NCBI RefSeq assembly: GCF_002013375.1
Contig: NZ_MAEW01000022.1
Location: forward strand, 22,437 to 86,436
Source: Mycobacterium sp. D16Q13
GTDB lineage: Bacteria > Actinomycetota > Actinomycetes > Mycobacteriales > Mycobacteriaceae
DNA: 64,000 nt
Direction of reading: 5' to 3'
Below the pieces are notes generated by a model. That model was given only the letters and a program-made list of their open reading frames with translations, was not told the DNA's origin and made no database searches. Each line of letters starts with the position of its first letter. Position 1 is the stretch's first letter. Shown in pieces: positions 8,595 to 16,798 of the stretch. The translations under genes were made by a program, and so were the position numbers.

Positions 8595-10249
8595 CGGCTG
8601 CGCTGCCGCGCGCGTTGCCGCTCTCGCTGTTCTACGGGATCCGGTACGGGCACGGCCGCGACCAAGGTGCGGGTGTACTCGGTCGATGGGTTGTGCAGAA
8701 TCTCGCCACGCGGCCCCAGCTCCTCCAGGACGCCATGCCGTAGCACCGCGACCTCGTCGGCCAGTCGATCCACCACCGCGAGATCGTGACTGATGAACAG
8801 GCAGGCGAACTGCCACTGACGCTGCAGTTCCTCGAACAGGTCCAGAACCGCTGCCTGCACAGACACGTCCAGTGCACTGGTGGGCTCGTCCGCGACCAGG
8901 AGGTCGGGCCCCAAAGCGAGTGCTCGGGCCAGGTTGGCGCGCTGCCGTTGACCGCCCGAAAGCTCATGTGGATAGCGGTTTTCGGTGCCTGCCGGAAGTT
9001 GCACCGCATCGATCAGCTCCGCGACGCGGCCCAGAATCTTGCGCTGGTCGCCGTATCGGTGCACCCGCATGGGTTCGGCGATGCAGTCGCCCACGCGCAT
9101 TTTCGGATTGAGCGAGGTCGCCGGATCCTGGAACACGAAACCGAACTTCGCGCGCAGCGGGCGCAGCTTGCGTTGGCTCATGCCGACGAGCTCCTGCCCG
9201 AGCATCCGCACCGATCCCGAGGCGGGCTGCTGCAGCGCGGCCACGCATCGGCCGATGGTCGACTTCCCGGATCCGGACTCCCCCACCAGCCCCAGGGTCT
9301 TCCCTCGCCCGATGCTGAAGCTCACATCGTCTACCGCACGGAAGGACGAACGGCCGAGTAGGCCAGGGAATTCCACGACGAGGTTGGACACCTTCAGCAC
9401 GGGTTCGGCCGATTCCGGACTCTGCGCGGGCGCATGCTCGGGATCTCCTTGCCCCAGGTGCGGGACCGCCGCCAACAACGCGCGGGTGTACGGCTCGGCG
9501 GGCTCAGCGAAAAGCCGTTCCACCGGGGCTATTTCGACGACCTTTCCCTGCTTCATGACAACCACTCGGTCTGCGATATCGGCCACCACCCCCATGTTGT
9601 GGGTGATGAGCACAATGGCACTGCCGATCCTGTCGCGCAGATCCCGCAGGAGCTCCAGGATTTCGGCTTGTACCGTCACGTCCAGGGCAGTGGTCGGCTC
9701 GTCGGCGATGATGACCGTGGGGTCGCAGGCGATGGCGATCGCGATGACCACGCGTTGTTTCTGGCCACCCGAGAGCTGATGCGGATAGCAGTCGTAGCGG
9801 CGCTCCGGATCGGGCAGCCGCACGAGTGTGAGTAGTTCGATGACACGCGCGCGGGCCTGCGCACGGCTCATATCCGAATGCGCGCGAACGGCCTCATTCA
9901 CTTGGTATCCGATGGTGAACAGTGGATCCAGTGCCGCTCCGGGCTCCTGGAAAACCATCGCGATGTCCTTGCCACGCATGGCCGTCAGCTCGCGGCCCGA
10001 CAGTTTGGTGACGTCGCGGCCGTCGAGCAGGACCGAACCGGTAATGCGCGCGGTGTCGGGGAGCAGCCGGATAGCGGTACGCGAGGACACCGACTTGCCC
10101 GAACCCGACTCTCCGACGACGGCAAGTACCTCCCCCGGTTTGACGTCAAACGACACATCTTCGACCGCGGACACCGGACCGCTGTCGGTGTTGAACGTCA
10201 CCGACAGCGACTGGAACGACAGCGCAGCCAACGCTTCCTTCTCGCTCAT
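8591..10249 (-). CDS. dppD: Dipeptide/oligopeptide ABC transporter, fused double ATPase
   Basis: This 552-residue protein carries two complete ABC ATPase domains in one chain. Each has a Walker A (GESGSGKS), a signature (LSGGQKQR in the first, LSGGQRQR in the second) and a Walker B (IIADEP, LVADEP). It corresponds to DppD and DppF fused, as in mycobacterial peptide importers. It energises import through the two permeases encoded just upstream, on the cytoplasmic face of the membrane. The ATG at 10249 overlaps the dppC stop by 4 bases, so it is the last gene of a four-gene coupled operon. Peptide rather than nickel or sugar specificity is inferred from family. Confidence 0.92.
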   Translation of the reverse strand: MSEKEALAALSFQSLSVTFNTDSGPVSAVEDVSFDVKPGEVLAVVGESGSGKSVSSRTAIRLLPDTARITGSVLLDGRDVTKLSGRELTAMRGKDIAMVFQEPGAALDPLFTIGYQVNEAVRAHSDMSRAQARARVIELLTLVRLPDPERRYDCYPHQLSGGQKQRVVIAIAIACDPTVIIADEPTTALDVTVQAEILELLRDLRDRIGSAIVLITHNMGVVADIADRVVVMKQGKVVEIAPVERLFAEPAEPYTRALLAAVPHLGQGDPEHAPAQSPESAEPVLKVSNLVVEFPGLLGRSSFRAVDDVSFSIGRGKTLGLVGESGSGKSTIGRCVAALQQPASGSVRMLGQELVGMSQRKLRPLRAKFGFVFQDPATSLNPKMRVGDCIAEPMRVHRYGDQRKILGRVAELIDAVQLPAGTENRYPHELSGGQRQRANLARALALGPDLLVADEPTSALDVSVQAAVLDLFEELQRQWQFACLFISHDLAVVDRLADEVAVLRHGVLEELGPRGEILHNPSTEYTRTLVAAVPVPDPVEQRERQRARQRSR

Positions 10250-11187
10250 GCGTCCCCCCGCCGCGTCCGCAGCAGCGGATTGATGACCTCGTTGAGACTC
10301 TCGCCCACCAGCGTCATCCCGAGAACCACCAGCACGATGGCGGTACCGGGAAAGACTCCCGTCCACCAAATACCGTTCGCCACATCCGAGAGCGCCTTGT
10401 TGAGGTCATACCCCCATTCGGCGGCCTGGGTGGGTTCGATGCCGAAGCCGAGGAAGCCGAGGCCGGCCAGGGTGAGGATGGCCTCCGCACCGTTGAGGGT
10501 GATGATCACCGGCAATGACGAGGTGACATTGGACAGGATGTGCCGAAACAGGATTCGCGGGGTGCTGGCCCCGGTGACCCGTGCGGCGTCGACGAACGGC
10601 TCCTGTTTGATACCGACAGTGGCGTTGCGTACGACTCGAAAGTATTGCGGGACGAACACAGCCATGATGGCGATGGCCGCGGCGAAAATGCCTCCGCCGG
10701 TGCTGGATTGCCCTCCGGTGACCGCGATCGACACCACGATGGCCAGCAGCAGCGAGGGCATGGCGTACAGCGCGTCGGTGACCAGCACCAGCGCACGGTC
10801 CAGCCAACCGCCCAGGTATCCGGAGGTCAGGCCCAGGGCCACACCCACCGGCAGGGAAACCACCAGCGAGGTCACGATGACCAGCAGCGCGGTACGGGCT
10901 CCGAACAGCACGCGCGAAAGCACGTCTTCACCCCGCACCGAAGTACCGAACCAGTGCTGCCAGGACGGGGCCTGCTGCCGCACGAAATCGATACTGTCCA
11001 CGCTGGTTTGGGCGAACCCGTACGGCGCCAGCAGGGGCGCCAGTATCGCGACGAGAATAAATCCTGAGACGAGAACCAGGCCCGCCACCAGCGTGAACCG
11101 CTGCAGGCCATGCGTGGAACGCAATAGACCCACACCCGGCAGGCTACGGAGCCGGCCCCTGAGGGGTTCCCTGACCGATGCCGTCAT
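10246..11187 (-). CDS. dppC: Dipeptide/oligopeptide ABC transporter permease (DppC-like)
   Basis: The 313-residue protein has an N-terminal transmembrane segment (about residues 32-55), an OppC-type extracytoplasmic linker (WQHWFGTSVRGEDVLSRVLFG) and a block of hydrophobic segments with the inner-membrane-component EAA loop around VTGASTPRILFRHILSN. It forms the translocation pore with DppB. The ATG at 11187 overlaps the dppB stop by one base (TGATG). Length and motif order are normal for the family. Confidence 0.92.
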   Translation of the reverse strand: MTASVREPLRGRLRSLPGVGLLRSTHGLQRFTLVAGLVLVSGFILVAILAPLLAPYGFAQTSVDSIDFVRQQAPSWQHWFGTSVRGEDVLSRVLFGARTALLVIVTSLVVSLPVGVALGLTSGYLGGWLDRALVLVTDALYAMPSLLLAIVVSIAVTGGQSSTGGGIFAAAIAIMAVFVPQYFRVVRNATVGIKQEPFVDAARVTGASTPRILFRHILSNVTSSLPVIITLNGAEAILTLAGLGFLGFGIEPTQAAEWGYDLNKALSDVANGIWWTGVFPGTAIVLVVLGMTLVGESLNEVINPLLRTRRGDA

Positions 11188-12212
11188 CAGAACCTCACCC
11201 TCGGGTCGATGAAGGCGACCACCACGTCGATGACGAAGCTCATCACCGCGACGATGATCGCGATCACGGTGACGATGCCCTGCACCGCTACGAAGTCGCG
11301 CGCCGAAAGATAATGCGCTAGCTGTGAACCCAACCCATTCCACTCAAAGGCCGTCTCGGTGAGCACGGCACCGGCGAGCAGCATCGCGATCTGCATGCCC
11401 ATCACCGTGACCACCGGCACTAGCGAGTTCCGGAAGGCGTGCCGCCCCACGACGACTCGCTCGGAAAGTCCGCGGGCGCGGGCGGCGTCCACATACCCCG
11501 CACGCAGCGTCTGCAAGAGATTGACGCGCACCAGTCGCAGGAACACCCCAGCGGTCAACAGCCCGAGGGCCAGCACCGGTAACACGAGATGTTTCAGCGC
11601 ATCCACGAAATACCCACTGTTGCCATACAACACGGTGTCCACTAGCAACAGGTGGGTGCGGTGCGGCATAGCATCCAGCGCGATCTCGGTCCCCACGGTG
11701 CTGCGCCCGGATGCGGGCAACCACCCCAGTTTCACCGAGAAGAAAAGCTTGAGCAGGATCGCGACGAAGAACACCGGGGCGGCGTAGAAGAACACCGCCG
11801 CCAGCCGCAACAACACGTCGGTGGTCTTGTCGCGGTGCGTTGCGGCCAAACGGCCCAAGGGGATGCCCACCAGCAGCGCCAAGATGATCGCACCGACCGC
11901 AAGTTCCAGGGTGGCGGCGCCGTTGACCACGATGATGTCGGTGATCGAGCGCTTGTCGGTCAACGTGCGCCCGAAGTCCCCGCGCAACACGCCACTGAGG
12001 TACTCCCAATATTGAGTCCAGATGGGCCGGTCGAATCCCGCGTCAGCCTTGCGCTTGGCGATCTCCGCCGGAGTGAGTCGGCCGCCGGCCTGCGCGGTGA
12101 TCGGGTCGCCGATACCGCGCATGAGCACGAACACCAGCGTCATCAGAATCCACGCCGTCGGGACGATGAGCGCCAGGCGCACTCCGAGGTAGCGCAGCAG
12201 GGTGGTGCTCAT
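11187..12212 (-). CDS. dppB: Dipeptide/oligopeptide ABC transporter permease (DppB-like)
   Basis: This 341-residue integral membrane protein starts with a hydrophobic helix (YLGVRLALIVPTAWILMTL) typical of DppB/OppB. It has about six predicted membrane segments and an EAA-type loop (ARARGLSERVVVGRHAFRNS) that contacts the ATPase. It pairs with DppC to form the membrane channel. Its start overlaps the dppA stop by 4 bases (ATGA) and its stop touches dppC, so translation is coupled across the operon. It is slightly longer than the usual 310 residues because of the loop between helices 1 and 2. Confidence 0.92.
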   Translation of the reverse strand: MSTTLLRYLGVRLALIVPTAWILMTLVFVLMRGIGDPITAQAGGRLTPAEIAKRKADAGFDRPIWTQYWEYLSGVLRGDFGRTLTDKRSITDIIVVNGAATLELAVGAIILALLVGIPLGRLAATHRDKTTDVLLRLAAVFFYAAPVFFVAILLKLFFSVKLGWLPASGRSTVGTEIALDAMPHRTHLLLVDTVLYGNSGYFVDALKHLVLPVLALGLLTAGVFLRLVRVNLLQTLRAGYVDAARARGLSERVVVGRHAFRNSLVPVVTVMGMQIAMLLAGAVLTETAFEWNGLGSQLAHYLSARDFVAVQGIVTVIAIIVAVMSFVIDVVVAFIDPRVRF

Positions 12213-13786
12213 GCGGCGCCGCCGGTCTTCGTCAGCGGAGTGAACTGGAATTTGAACGAGGGGCCGAGCTTGATCCCCTCGACATTCTTCACCGATACCG
12301 CGATCTGCTTCCCGGTGAGCAGCGGCAGCGTCGAGATATAGTCGCGCGCCATCAGATCCTGGATCTGCCCGATGATGCTCAGGCGCTTGGCCCGGTCCGG
12401 CTCGGTGGCCTCGGCGGTGATGAGCCGCGTAATGGTGTCATTCTCGAAGTGGTTCACCAACATGTTGTCCGGCATGAAGAATGGGGTCAGATAGTTGTCG
12501 GGATCGGGGAAATCGGGGAACCAGCCGAACTGATACACGGGGTAGGAGTCCGATGACCGGCGCTCTTGGTAGGCGACCCACTCGGTGGACTGCAAATCCA
12601 CCTGGAAGAGACCGGATGATTCGAGTTGTCCCTTGACCGCCGCGTACTCCTCGGATGAATTGCTTCCATAGTGATCCGGGTTGTACTGCAGGTTGATCAG
12701 CACCGGAACTGGAATTTTGGCATCGGACAAAAACTTTCGGGCCAGTTCCACATTGGGTTTGGCCCCGTAGAGCGTCTTGAACGATTCCACGGCACCCGAC
12801 ATCGAGTCGGGTACCACCGAATAGACCGGAGTGTAGATGCCCTTGTACACGTTGCGGGACAAGGCTTCGCGATCGACCAGCGAGGAGACGGCCCTGCGGA
12901 CGGCCAACTTCTGCGCATCCGTGCCGCCCGGCATGGTCTTGAGATTGAAAACGATGTATCTGAGCTCTCCGCCGGGGCCCTCGTGTACCGCGAGACGCGG
13001 ATTGACTCGCAACGTCTCGATGTCGTTCGGGGACAAGCTCCGGTACGCGACGTCGATGGCTCGATTCTCGATGTCGATCTTGAGGTTCTCACCACCGGTG
13101 TAGTACTTGATACCGATCAGCTCCCATTGCGGCTTGCCTAGCCCGCCAACATATGTGGGATTGGCCCGCAGGCCGATCAGCTGGTTCTTGCTATGCGAGG
13201 TGATGGTGTACGGACCCGCAAAGGGTTCGGCGCGCGCAATGGCGTCGTCATCGAGCAGCCGGTCGGGCGGAAAGACTTCCTCGTCGATGATGGGCCCGGC
13301 GTTGGTGGCAAGCACCTGAGGAAAGGTCTGGTCGTTGGGAAGTTTGAGCCGGAAGTCGACCGTCAGCTCGTCAGGCGTCTCGACGCGATCAAGGTTGGCA
13401 AGCAGCGACTGCGGCCCATTGGGATCGTCGATCACGCGCTCACGGTCATACGAGTACTTCACGTCCGATGAGGTCAGCTTGTGCCCGTTGGCGAACACCG
13501 TATTCGGCTTGAGCGTGCAGCTGTACAGCGTGGGGTTCTTGAAACCGCAGGACGCCGCCAAATCGGGCTTGAGGTCATCGGTGCCCGGGGTGAAGTTCAA
13601 CAAGAACGGGTAGACCTGGTTCTCGACCTGGAACGAGCCGTTGTCGTAGGCCCCCGCGGGATCGAGTGTGGACACGCGGTCCGTGGTGCCGACCGTGAGG
13701 TACTCGCCATCGACGGCTCCTGGTGGCCGACCCACTCCACATCCGGCAACGAGCAGCACGGATGCGGCCACGGCCAGTTTGCGCAT
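12209..13786 (-). CDS. dppA: Peptide-binding lipoprotein of ABC importer (DppA-like, SBP family 5)
   Basis: The 525-residue protein begins MRKLAVAASVLLVAGCGVG, a lipoprotein signal peptide with lipobox VAGC; the cysteine at 16 would be lipidated, anchoring the protein outside the membrane. The mature part matches solute-binding protein family 5 (for example LTVGTTDRVSTLDPAGAYD near the start and YPVYQFGWFPDFPDPDNY near the end). It captures peptides for DppBC. I chose ATG 13786 because the signal peptide starts there. As first gene of dppABCD it shares a 156-base divergent region with the epimerase gene. The order A-B-C-D matches mycobacterial dpp rather than opp, an argument from recalled synteny. 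Confidence 0.9.
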   Translation of the reverse strand: MRKLAVAASVLLVAGCGVGRPPGAVDGEYLTVGTTDRVSTLDPAGAYDNGSFQVENQVYPFLLNFTPGTDDLKPDLAASCGFKNPTLYSCTLKPNTVFANGHKLTSSDVKYSYDRERVIDDPNGPQSLLANLDRVETPDELTVDFRLKLPNDQTFPQVLATNAGPIIDEEVFPPDRLLDDDAIARAEPFAGPYTITSHSKNQLIGLRANPTYVGGLGKPQWELIGIKYYTGGENLKIDIENRAIDVAYRSLSPNDIETLRVNPRLAVHEGPGGELRYIVFNLKTMPGGTDAQKLAVRRAVSSLVDREALSRNVYKGIYTPVYSVVPDSMSGAVESFKTLYGAKPNVELARKFLSDAKIPVPVLINLQYNPDHYGSNSSEEYAAVKGQLESSGLFQVDLQSTEWVAYQERRSSDSYPVYQFGWFPDFPDPDNYLTPFFMPDNMLVNHFENDTITRLITAEATEPDRAKRLSIIGQIQDLMARDYISTLPLLTGKQIAVSVKNVEGIKLGPSFKFQFTPLTKTGGAA

Positions 13787-13847
13787 CCGAAGAGTATGGC
13801 AACACTTGCCCCAACCTGCTGGGGTGCGGTGCAATACATGTCACAAG

Positions 13848-13873
13848 ACCGACCAAGCGAGCGTTAGGTAGGT
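13848..13873. promoter_or_regulatory. Imperfect 26-base palindrome, candidate operator
   Basis: Between dppA and the epimerase gene, 13848-13873 reads as an imperfect palindrome with 9 of 13 positions symmetric. Its core is CCAAGCGAGCGTTAGG (13853-13868). The size and shape suit a TetR-type dimer pair. It lies 70 bases upstream of the epimerase start and about 60 upstream of dppA. No cognate regulator is encoded beside it. Confidence 0.35.
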
Positions 13874-13942
13874 TGGTTGCGATCCCGCCGAGCGCGCCAG
13901 CGCCCGGCGGTCATGACACCCGAGCCACACAAGGGACAAAGA

Positions 13943-14914
13943 ATGAAGACTGCCGTCACCGGAGCCGCCGGCTTCATTGGTACCAACCTAGTCAATCTCC
14001 TGGTGGAGCACGGGCATGAAGTGGTCGCCATCGACCGCGCGGTACCCAGCGCACCGGAGACTCGCGAGGCCGTGACCTGGGTGTCCGGCGATGTTCTCGA
14101 CCTGGGCGCGATGACGAAGGCCCTCGAAGGCGTCGAGGTCGTCTACCACCTGGTGGCCGTCATCACCCTCAAGCACGAAGACGAGCTGTGCTGGCGCATC
14201 AACACCGAGGGCGCGCGCACCGTCGCGCAGGCGGCTCTCGCCGTCGGCGCCCGCCGCATGGTGCATTGCAGCTCTATCGACTCCTACTCCAACAGCGTGG
14301 CCACTCTGGACGAGAACTCGCCACGCTCGACGAGTGCCGACCTACCCGTTTACCAGCGCTCCAAGTGGGGTGGCGAGGTAGCGGTGCGCGAGGTCATCGA
14401 GTCCGGGCTGGACGCCGTCATCGGCAATCCCACCGGCGTCTACGGCCCGGTGGACCTACCCAACCTGTCTCGCATCAACCAGCTGTTGTTCGACAGTGCG
14501 CGTGGGCGCCTACCCGCCATGGTGAACAGCAAGTACGACCTGGTCGACGCGCGCGACGTCGCGGCCGGGCTGTACCTGGCCGGCGAGAAGGGGCGCACGG
14601 GCGAGAACTACCTACTCGGTGGACACATGGGCAGCCTGTTACAGGTGTGCCGTCTGGCCGCACGGCATGTAGGCAAGCGCGGCCCGCTGTTCACGCTGCC
14701 GATGGGTCTGCTCAACGCTGCGGTTCCGGTCATCGAACCCATCGGGAAGCTGCTGAAGAACGACGCACTGAGCCGCGCCGCATTCAACAAACTGACCGTA
14801 TCGCCCACCGCGGACATCACCAAGGCACGCACCGAGTTGGGCTACGAGCCACGCCCGATCGAGACGACGGTCACCGAACTTGTCGACTTCTTCGTCGGAT
14901 CAGGCCGACTTTAA
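13943..14914 (+). CDS. NAD-dependent epimerase/dehydratase (extended SDR)
   Basis: The 323-residue protein begins MKTAVTGAAGFIGTNLVNLL, with the TGxxGFIG dinucleotide-binding motif of extended SDRs. It has the catalytic YQRSK (Y-x3-K) pair near residue 140 and a CSSIDSY serine region near 112. Relatives act on nucleotide sugars or, in the 3-beta-hydroxysteroid dehydrogenase branch, on sterols; the sequence alone does not decide which. I took ATG 13943 over two upstream in-frame starts because the Rossmann motif must be at the N-terminus and an AAGGGA site sits 7 bases upstream. It stands alone, facing away from dppA. Confidence 0.82.
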   Translation: MKTAVTGAAGFIGTNLVNLLVEHGHEVVAIDRAVPSAPETREAVTWVSGDVLDLGAMTKALEGVEVVYHLVAVITLKHEDELCWRINTEGARTVAQAALAVGARRMVHCSSIDSYSNSVATLDENSPRSTSADLPVYQRSKWGGEVAVREVIESGLDAVIGNPTGVYGPVDLPNLSRINQLLFDSARGRLPAMVNSKYDLVDARDVAAGLYLAGEKGRTGENYLLGGHMGSLLQVCRLAARHVGKRGPLFTLPMGLLNAAVPVIEPIGKLLKNDALSRAAFNKLTVSPTADITKARTELGYEPRPIETTVTELVDFFVGSGRL

Positions 14915-15146
14915 CCCCACCATCACGGCGTTGCCAGGTTCACGCCGAGCGTTCTCTGCGAATTCCCTGGCCCCGCCCGGCGAGGCGAGGCCGAGCAGCA
15001 ACACTTCGGCACCGGGAAGGTCCGATCTCCCGTCAGGGAACAGACCGAGCTGCTACGCCTACTGACTAAGGTGGCAGAGGCCCTGCGCGCGCATGGAATT
15101 GACGTGCCGTAGTACCGGGGTAGTTGAAACTGGCAACAATCTATAC

Positions 15147-15181
15147 CAAGATCACCTCTTGGATCTTGATTCAGGAGGTGA
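15147..15181 (+). promoter_or_regulatory. Two overlapping, mutually exclusive hairpins over the AraC-gene ribosome binding site
   Basis: Hairpin A is a perfect 7-base pair, CAAGATC (15147-15153) with GATCTTG (15162-15168). Hairpin B is TCACCTCTT (15152-15160) with AGGAGGTGA (15173-15181): nine pairs including one G-U. Hairpin B buries the ribosome binding site AGGAGG (15173-15178). The arms overlap at 15152-15153 and A uses the loop of B, so both cannot form fully at once. As DNA, arm set A is also a 22-base palindrome that could be an operator. Confidence 0.45.
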
Positions 15182-15182
15182 C

Positions 15183-16196
15183 GTGGAGCAGCTGTCTATC
15201 CCGCCGCGATGGGGCACTCTGGTGGCGGAATTGGCACAGCAGCAGGGCATGGACGCGGCCAAAATGCTGATGGATGTCCAGGTTTCACCTCGCTTCCTCG
15301 CCGGTGAGCCCGCGGTGCTCAGCCCCGAACAGCTTCGCGCCATGGCACGCGAAATCCTCGCCCGCACGGGGGACTTGTCCTTTGGCATTAGCCCGGAACC
15401 GATCCCGACCGAGACGCTGCAGATCCTGATGTTCAGCCTCGCGACATCGCAGACAGCCGGTGCCGCTTTTGCCCGCTGGGCAGTGTTCCGCGAGGCCATG
15501 CCGCTGATACCGAATATGACGGTGGCCAGATCTGGCGATCTCACGACCGTGGCGGTGGACGCATCGACGCTCAGATTGCACGACGCCACGGTCACGGAAT
15601 GGGCCCTATCGCTCATCGTCCAAATCTGGAGCTGGTTGATCATGCGGCCCATCTGTGTGGAACGCATTCTTCTCCCCCAGGCACACCCGGCGGGACGATC
15701 CGATCGCAGCAACCTCCTCAAGGCTCCGGTCGAATTCGGTAGTGGTTCGGCCGCAATAATTCTGGGCTCCGAACTCCTCGATGTTCCAATTCTGCGTACC
15801 GAGGAAGAGATCACGTCTCTCCTCGAGCACCCGGAGCAGCTCTGGTTCAACGTCCGCGATTACCACCAGCAGCTACCCGAGCGTGTCGAGCGAATCGTCG
15901 CATCGAGTATCGGGCAGGGGATTCCCAGCGTCGGCGACATCGCGGCGGCGCTGAACATGACGCCCTCTGCGCTCCAGCGTTCACTCCGAAGCGAGTTCGG
16001 CACCTCGGTGCGAGAGATCAGAGATACCGCGCTGCGCATTGAGGCCATCAGAAGCCTGGAGGGCGGAACGGAATCTCTGAGCGATCTGTCGATCCGCCTT
16101 GGCTTTTCGGAGTTGAGCGCCTTTACTCGCGCCTTCCGGCGCTGGACGGGCGCTTCCCCGGCCCAGTACCGAAACGGCGCACGTTCGGTCAAGTAA
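15183..16196 (+). CDS. AraC/XylS-family transcriptional regulator
   Basis: The 337-residue protein (from GTG 15183) has an N-terminal arabinose-binding-like sensor domain typical of the OruR/ToxT-like AraC group. A C-terminal double helix-turn-helix follows, with PSVGDIAAALNMTPSALQRSL and the conserved end LGFSELSAFTRAFRRWTGASPAQYR. It would activate or repress genes in response to a small ligand. GTG 15183 is preferred over ATG 15093 because AGGAGG lies 4 bases upstream and the domain starts about there; the earlier ATG has no ribosome binding site. The leader folds over that site (see 15147-15181). Target genes are unknown; the SRPBCC-like gene downstream is the closest. Confidence 0.85.
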   Translation: MEQLSIPPRWGTLVAELAQQQGMDAAKMLMDVQVSPRFLAGEPAVLSPEQLRAMAREILARTGDLSFGISPEPIPTETLQILMFSLATSQTAGAAFARWAVFREAMPLIPNMTVARSGDLTTVAVDASTLRLHDATVTEWALSLIVQIWSWLIMRPICVERILLPQAHPAGRSDRSNLLKAPVEFGSGSAAIILGSELLDVPILRTEEEITSLLEHPEQLWFNVRDYHQQLPERVERIVASSIGQGIPSVGDIAAALNMTPSALQRSLRSEFGTSVREIRDTALRIEAIRSLEGGTESLSDLSIRLGFSELSAFTRAFRRWTGASPAQYRNGARSVK

Positions 16197-16270
16197 TTCG
16201 CCCAATTCGGTCATCGCACGCTTCCGCTCCATCACATAACCTCGGGCCAGGGAAATCCGAGGGGGGAAGT

Positions 16271-16798
16271 TTGCTATCGGTTGAACGGCGTTTCGAGTTC
16301 TCTCGGAGCCTTGAGGAAATTTCTTCGGTCGCCAGCTTCGAACTGCCATCGGCCAACGACATCGAACCCGGCAATCACGCACCCCTGGCCTTCGCCGATC
16401 AGGCTCGTCGGCTCAGTGACTTCGCCGTCGGAGACGAATTCACCACGCAGGCCGGAATCGCCGGTCTCATGACGCCCATTGAATGGGTAATCGTCGAAAT
16501 CACCCACACGGCACAACTTCTCGCTGCCCGCAGGGGCCGCTACCAGATAACGTCGAAGGGTCTACAGGGCGCGACCGCCACCGTCGTGCTCAACGTCTAC
16601 GAACAGACGCCGTCGGTCAGGGCAGAGCTGTTCGTGCTGATCGACGAAGTGATCTTGACCGGAGACCTTCAACATTCCTTCATGACGGCACTCGACGGCA
16701 TGATCGACACCCAGGTCGAGCTCATCAAGAGGAGCTCCGAGATACTTCGGGACGTCACCGTCGTCGAGGAATACCCGCCGCGGGGACGCGAGACTTAA
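16271..16798 (+). CDS. SRPBCC/polyketide-cyclase-like protein (probable)
   Basis: The 175-residue protein (TTG start at 16271 after a G-rich GGGGGGAAG site) has the pattern of START/SRPBCC-fold proteins. Alternating beta strands lead to a central MTPIEWVIVEI strand and a closing amphipathic helix (QHSFMTALDGMIDTQVELIKRSSEIL). Such proteins bind hydrophobic ligands in a cavity. There is no catalytic motif to assign a reaction. It follows the AraC regulator by 74 bases in the same direction and its stop overlaps the purF stop by 4 bases (convergent). The fold assignment rests on pattern only, and the exact start is uncertain. Confidence 0.55.
   Translation: MLSVERRFEFSRSLEEISSVASFELPSANDIEPGNHAPLAFADQARRLSDFAVGDEFTTQAGIAGLMTPIEWVIVEITHTAQLLAARRGRYQITSKGLQGATATVVLNVYEQTPSVRAELFVLIDEVILTGDLQHSFMTALDGMIDTQVELIKRSSEILRDVTVVEEYPPRGRET

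Noticed and set aside
9878..11212. A 444-codon plus-strand frame across dppC and the end of dppD
   Set aside because: It is antisense to a permease and an ATPase with full motifs, and is rich in Arg/Ser/Thr without domain pattern.
12209..13786. Nickel- or siderophore-binding role for the ABC importer
   Set aside because: No metal-binding histidine cluster or siderophore-type signature is visible, and the permease/ATPase order matches peptide importers.
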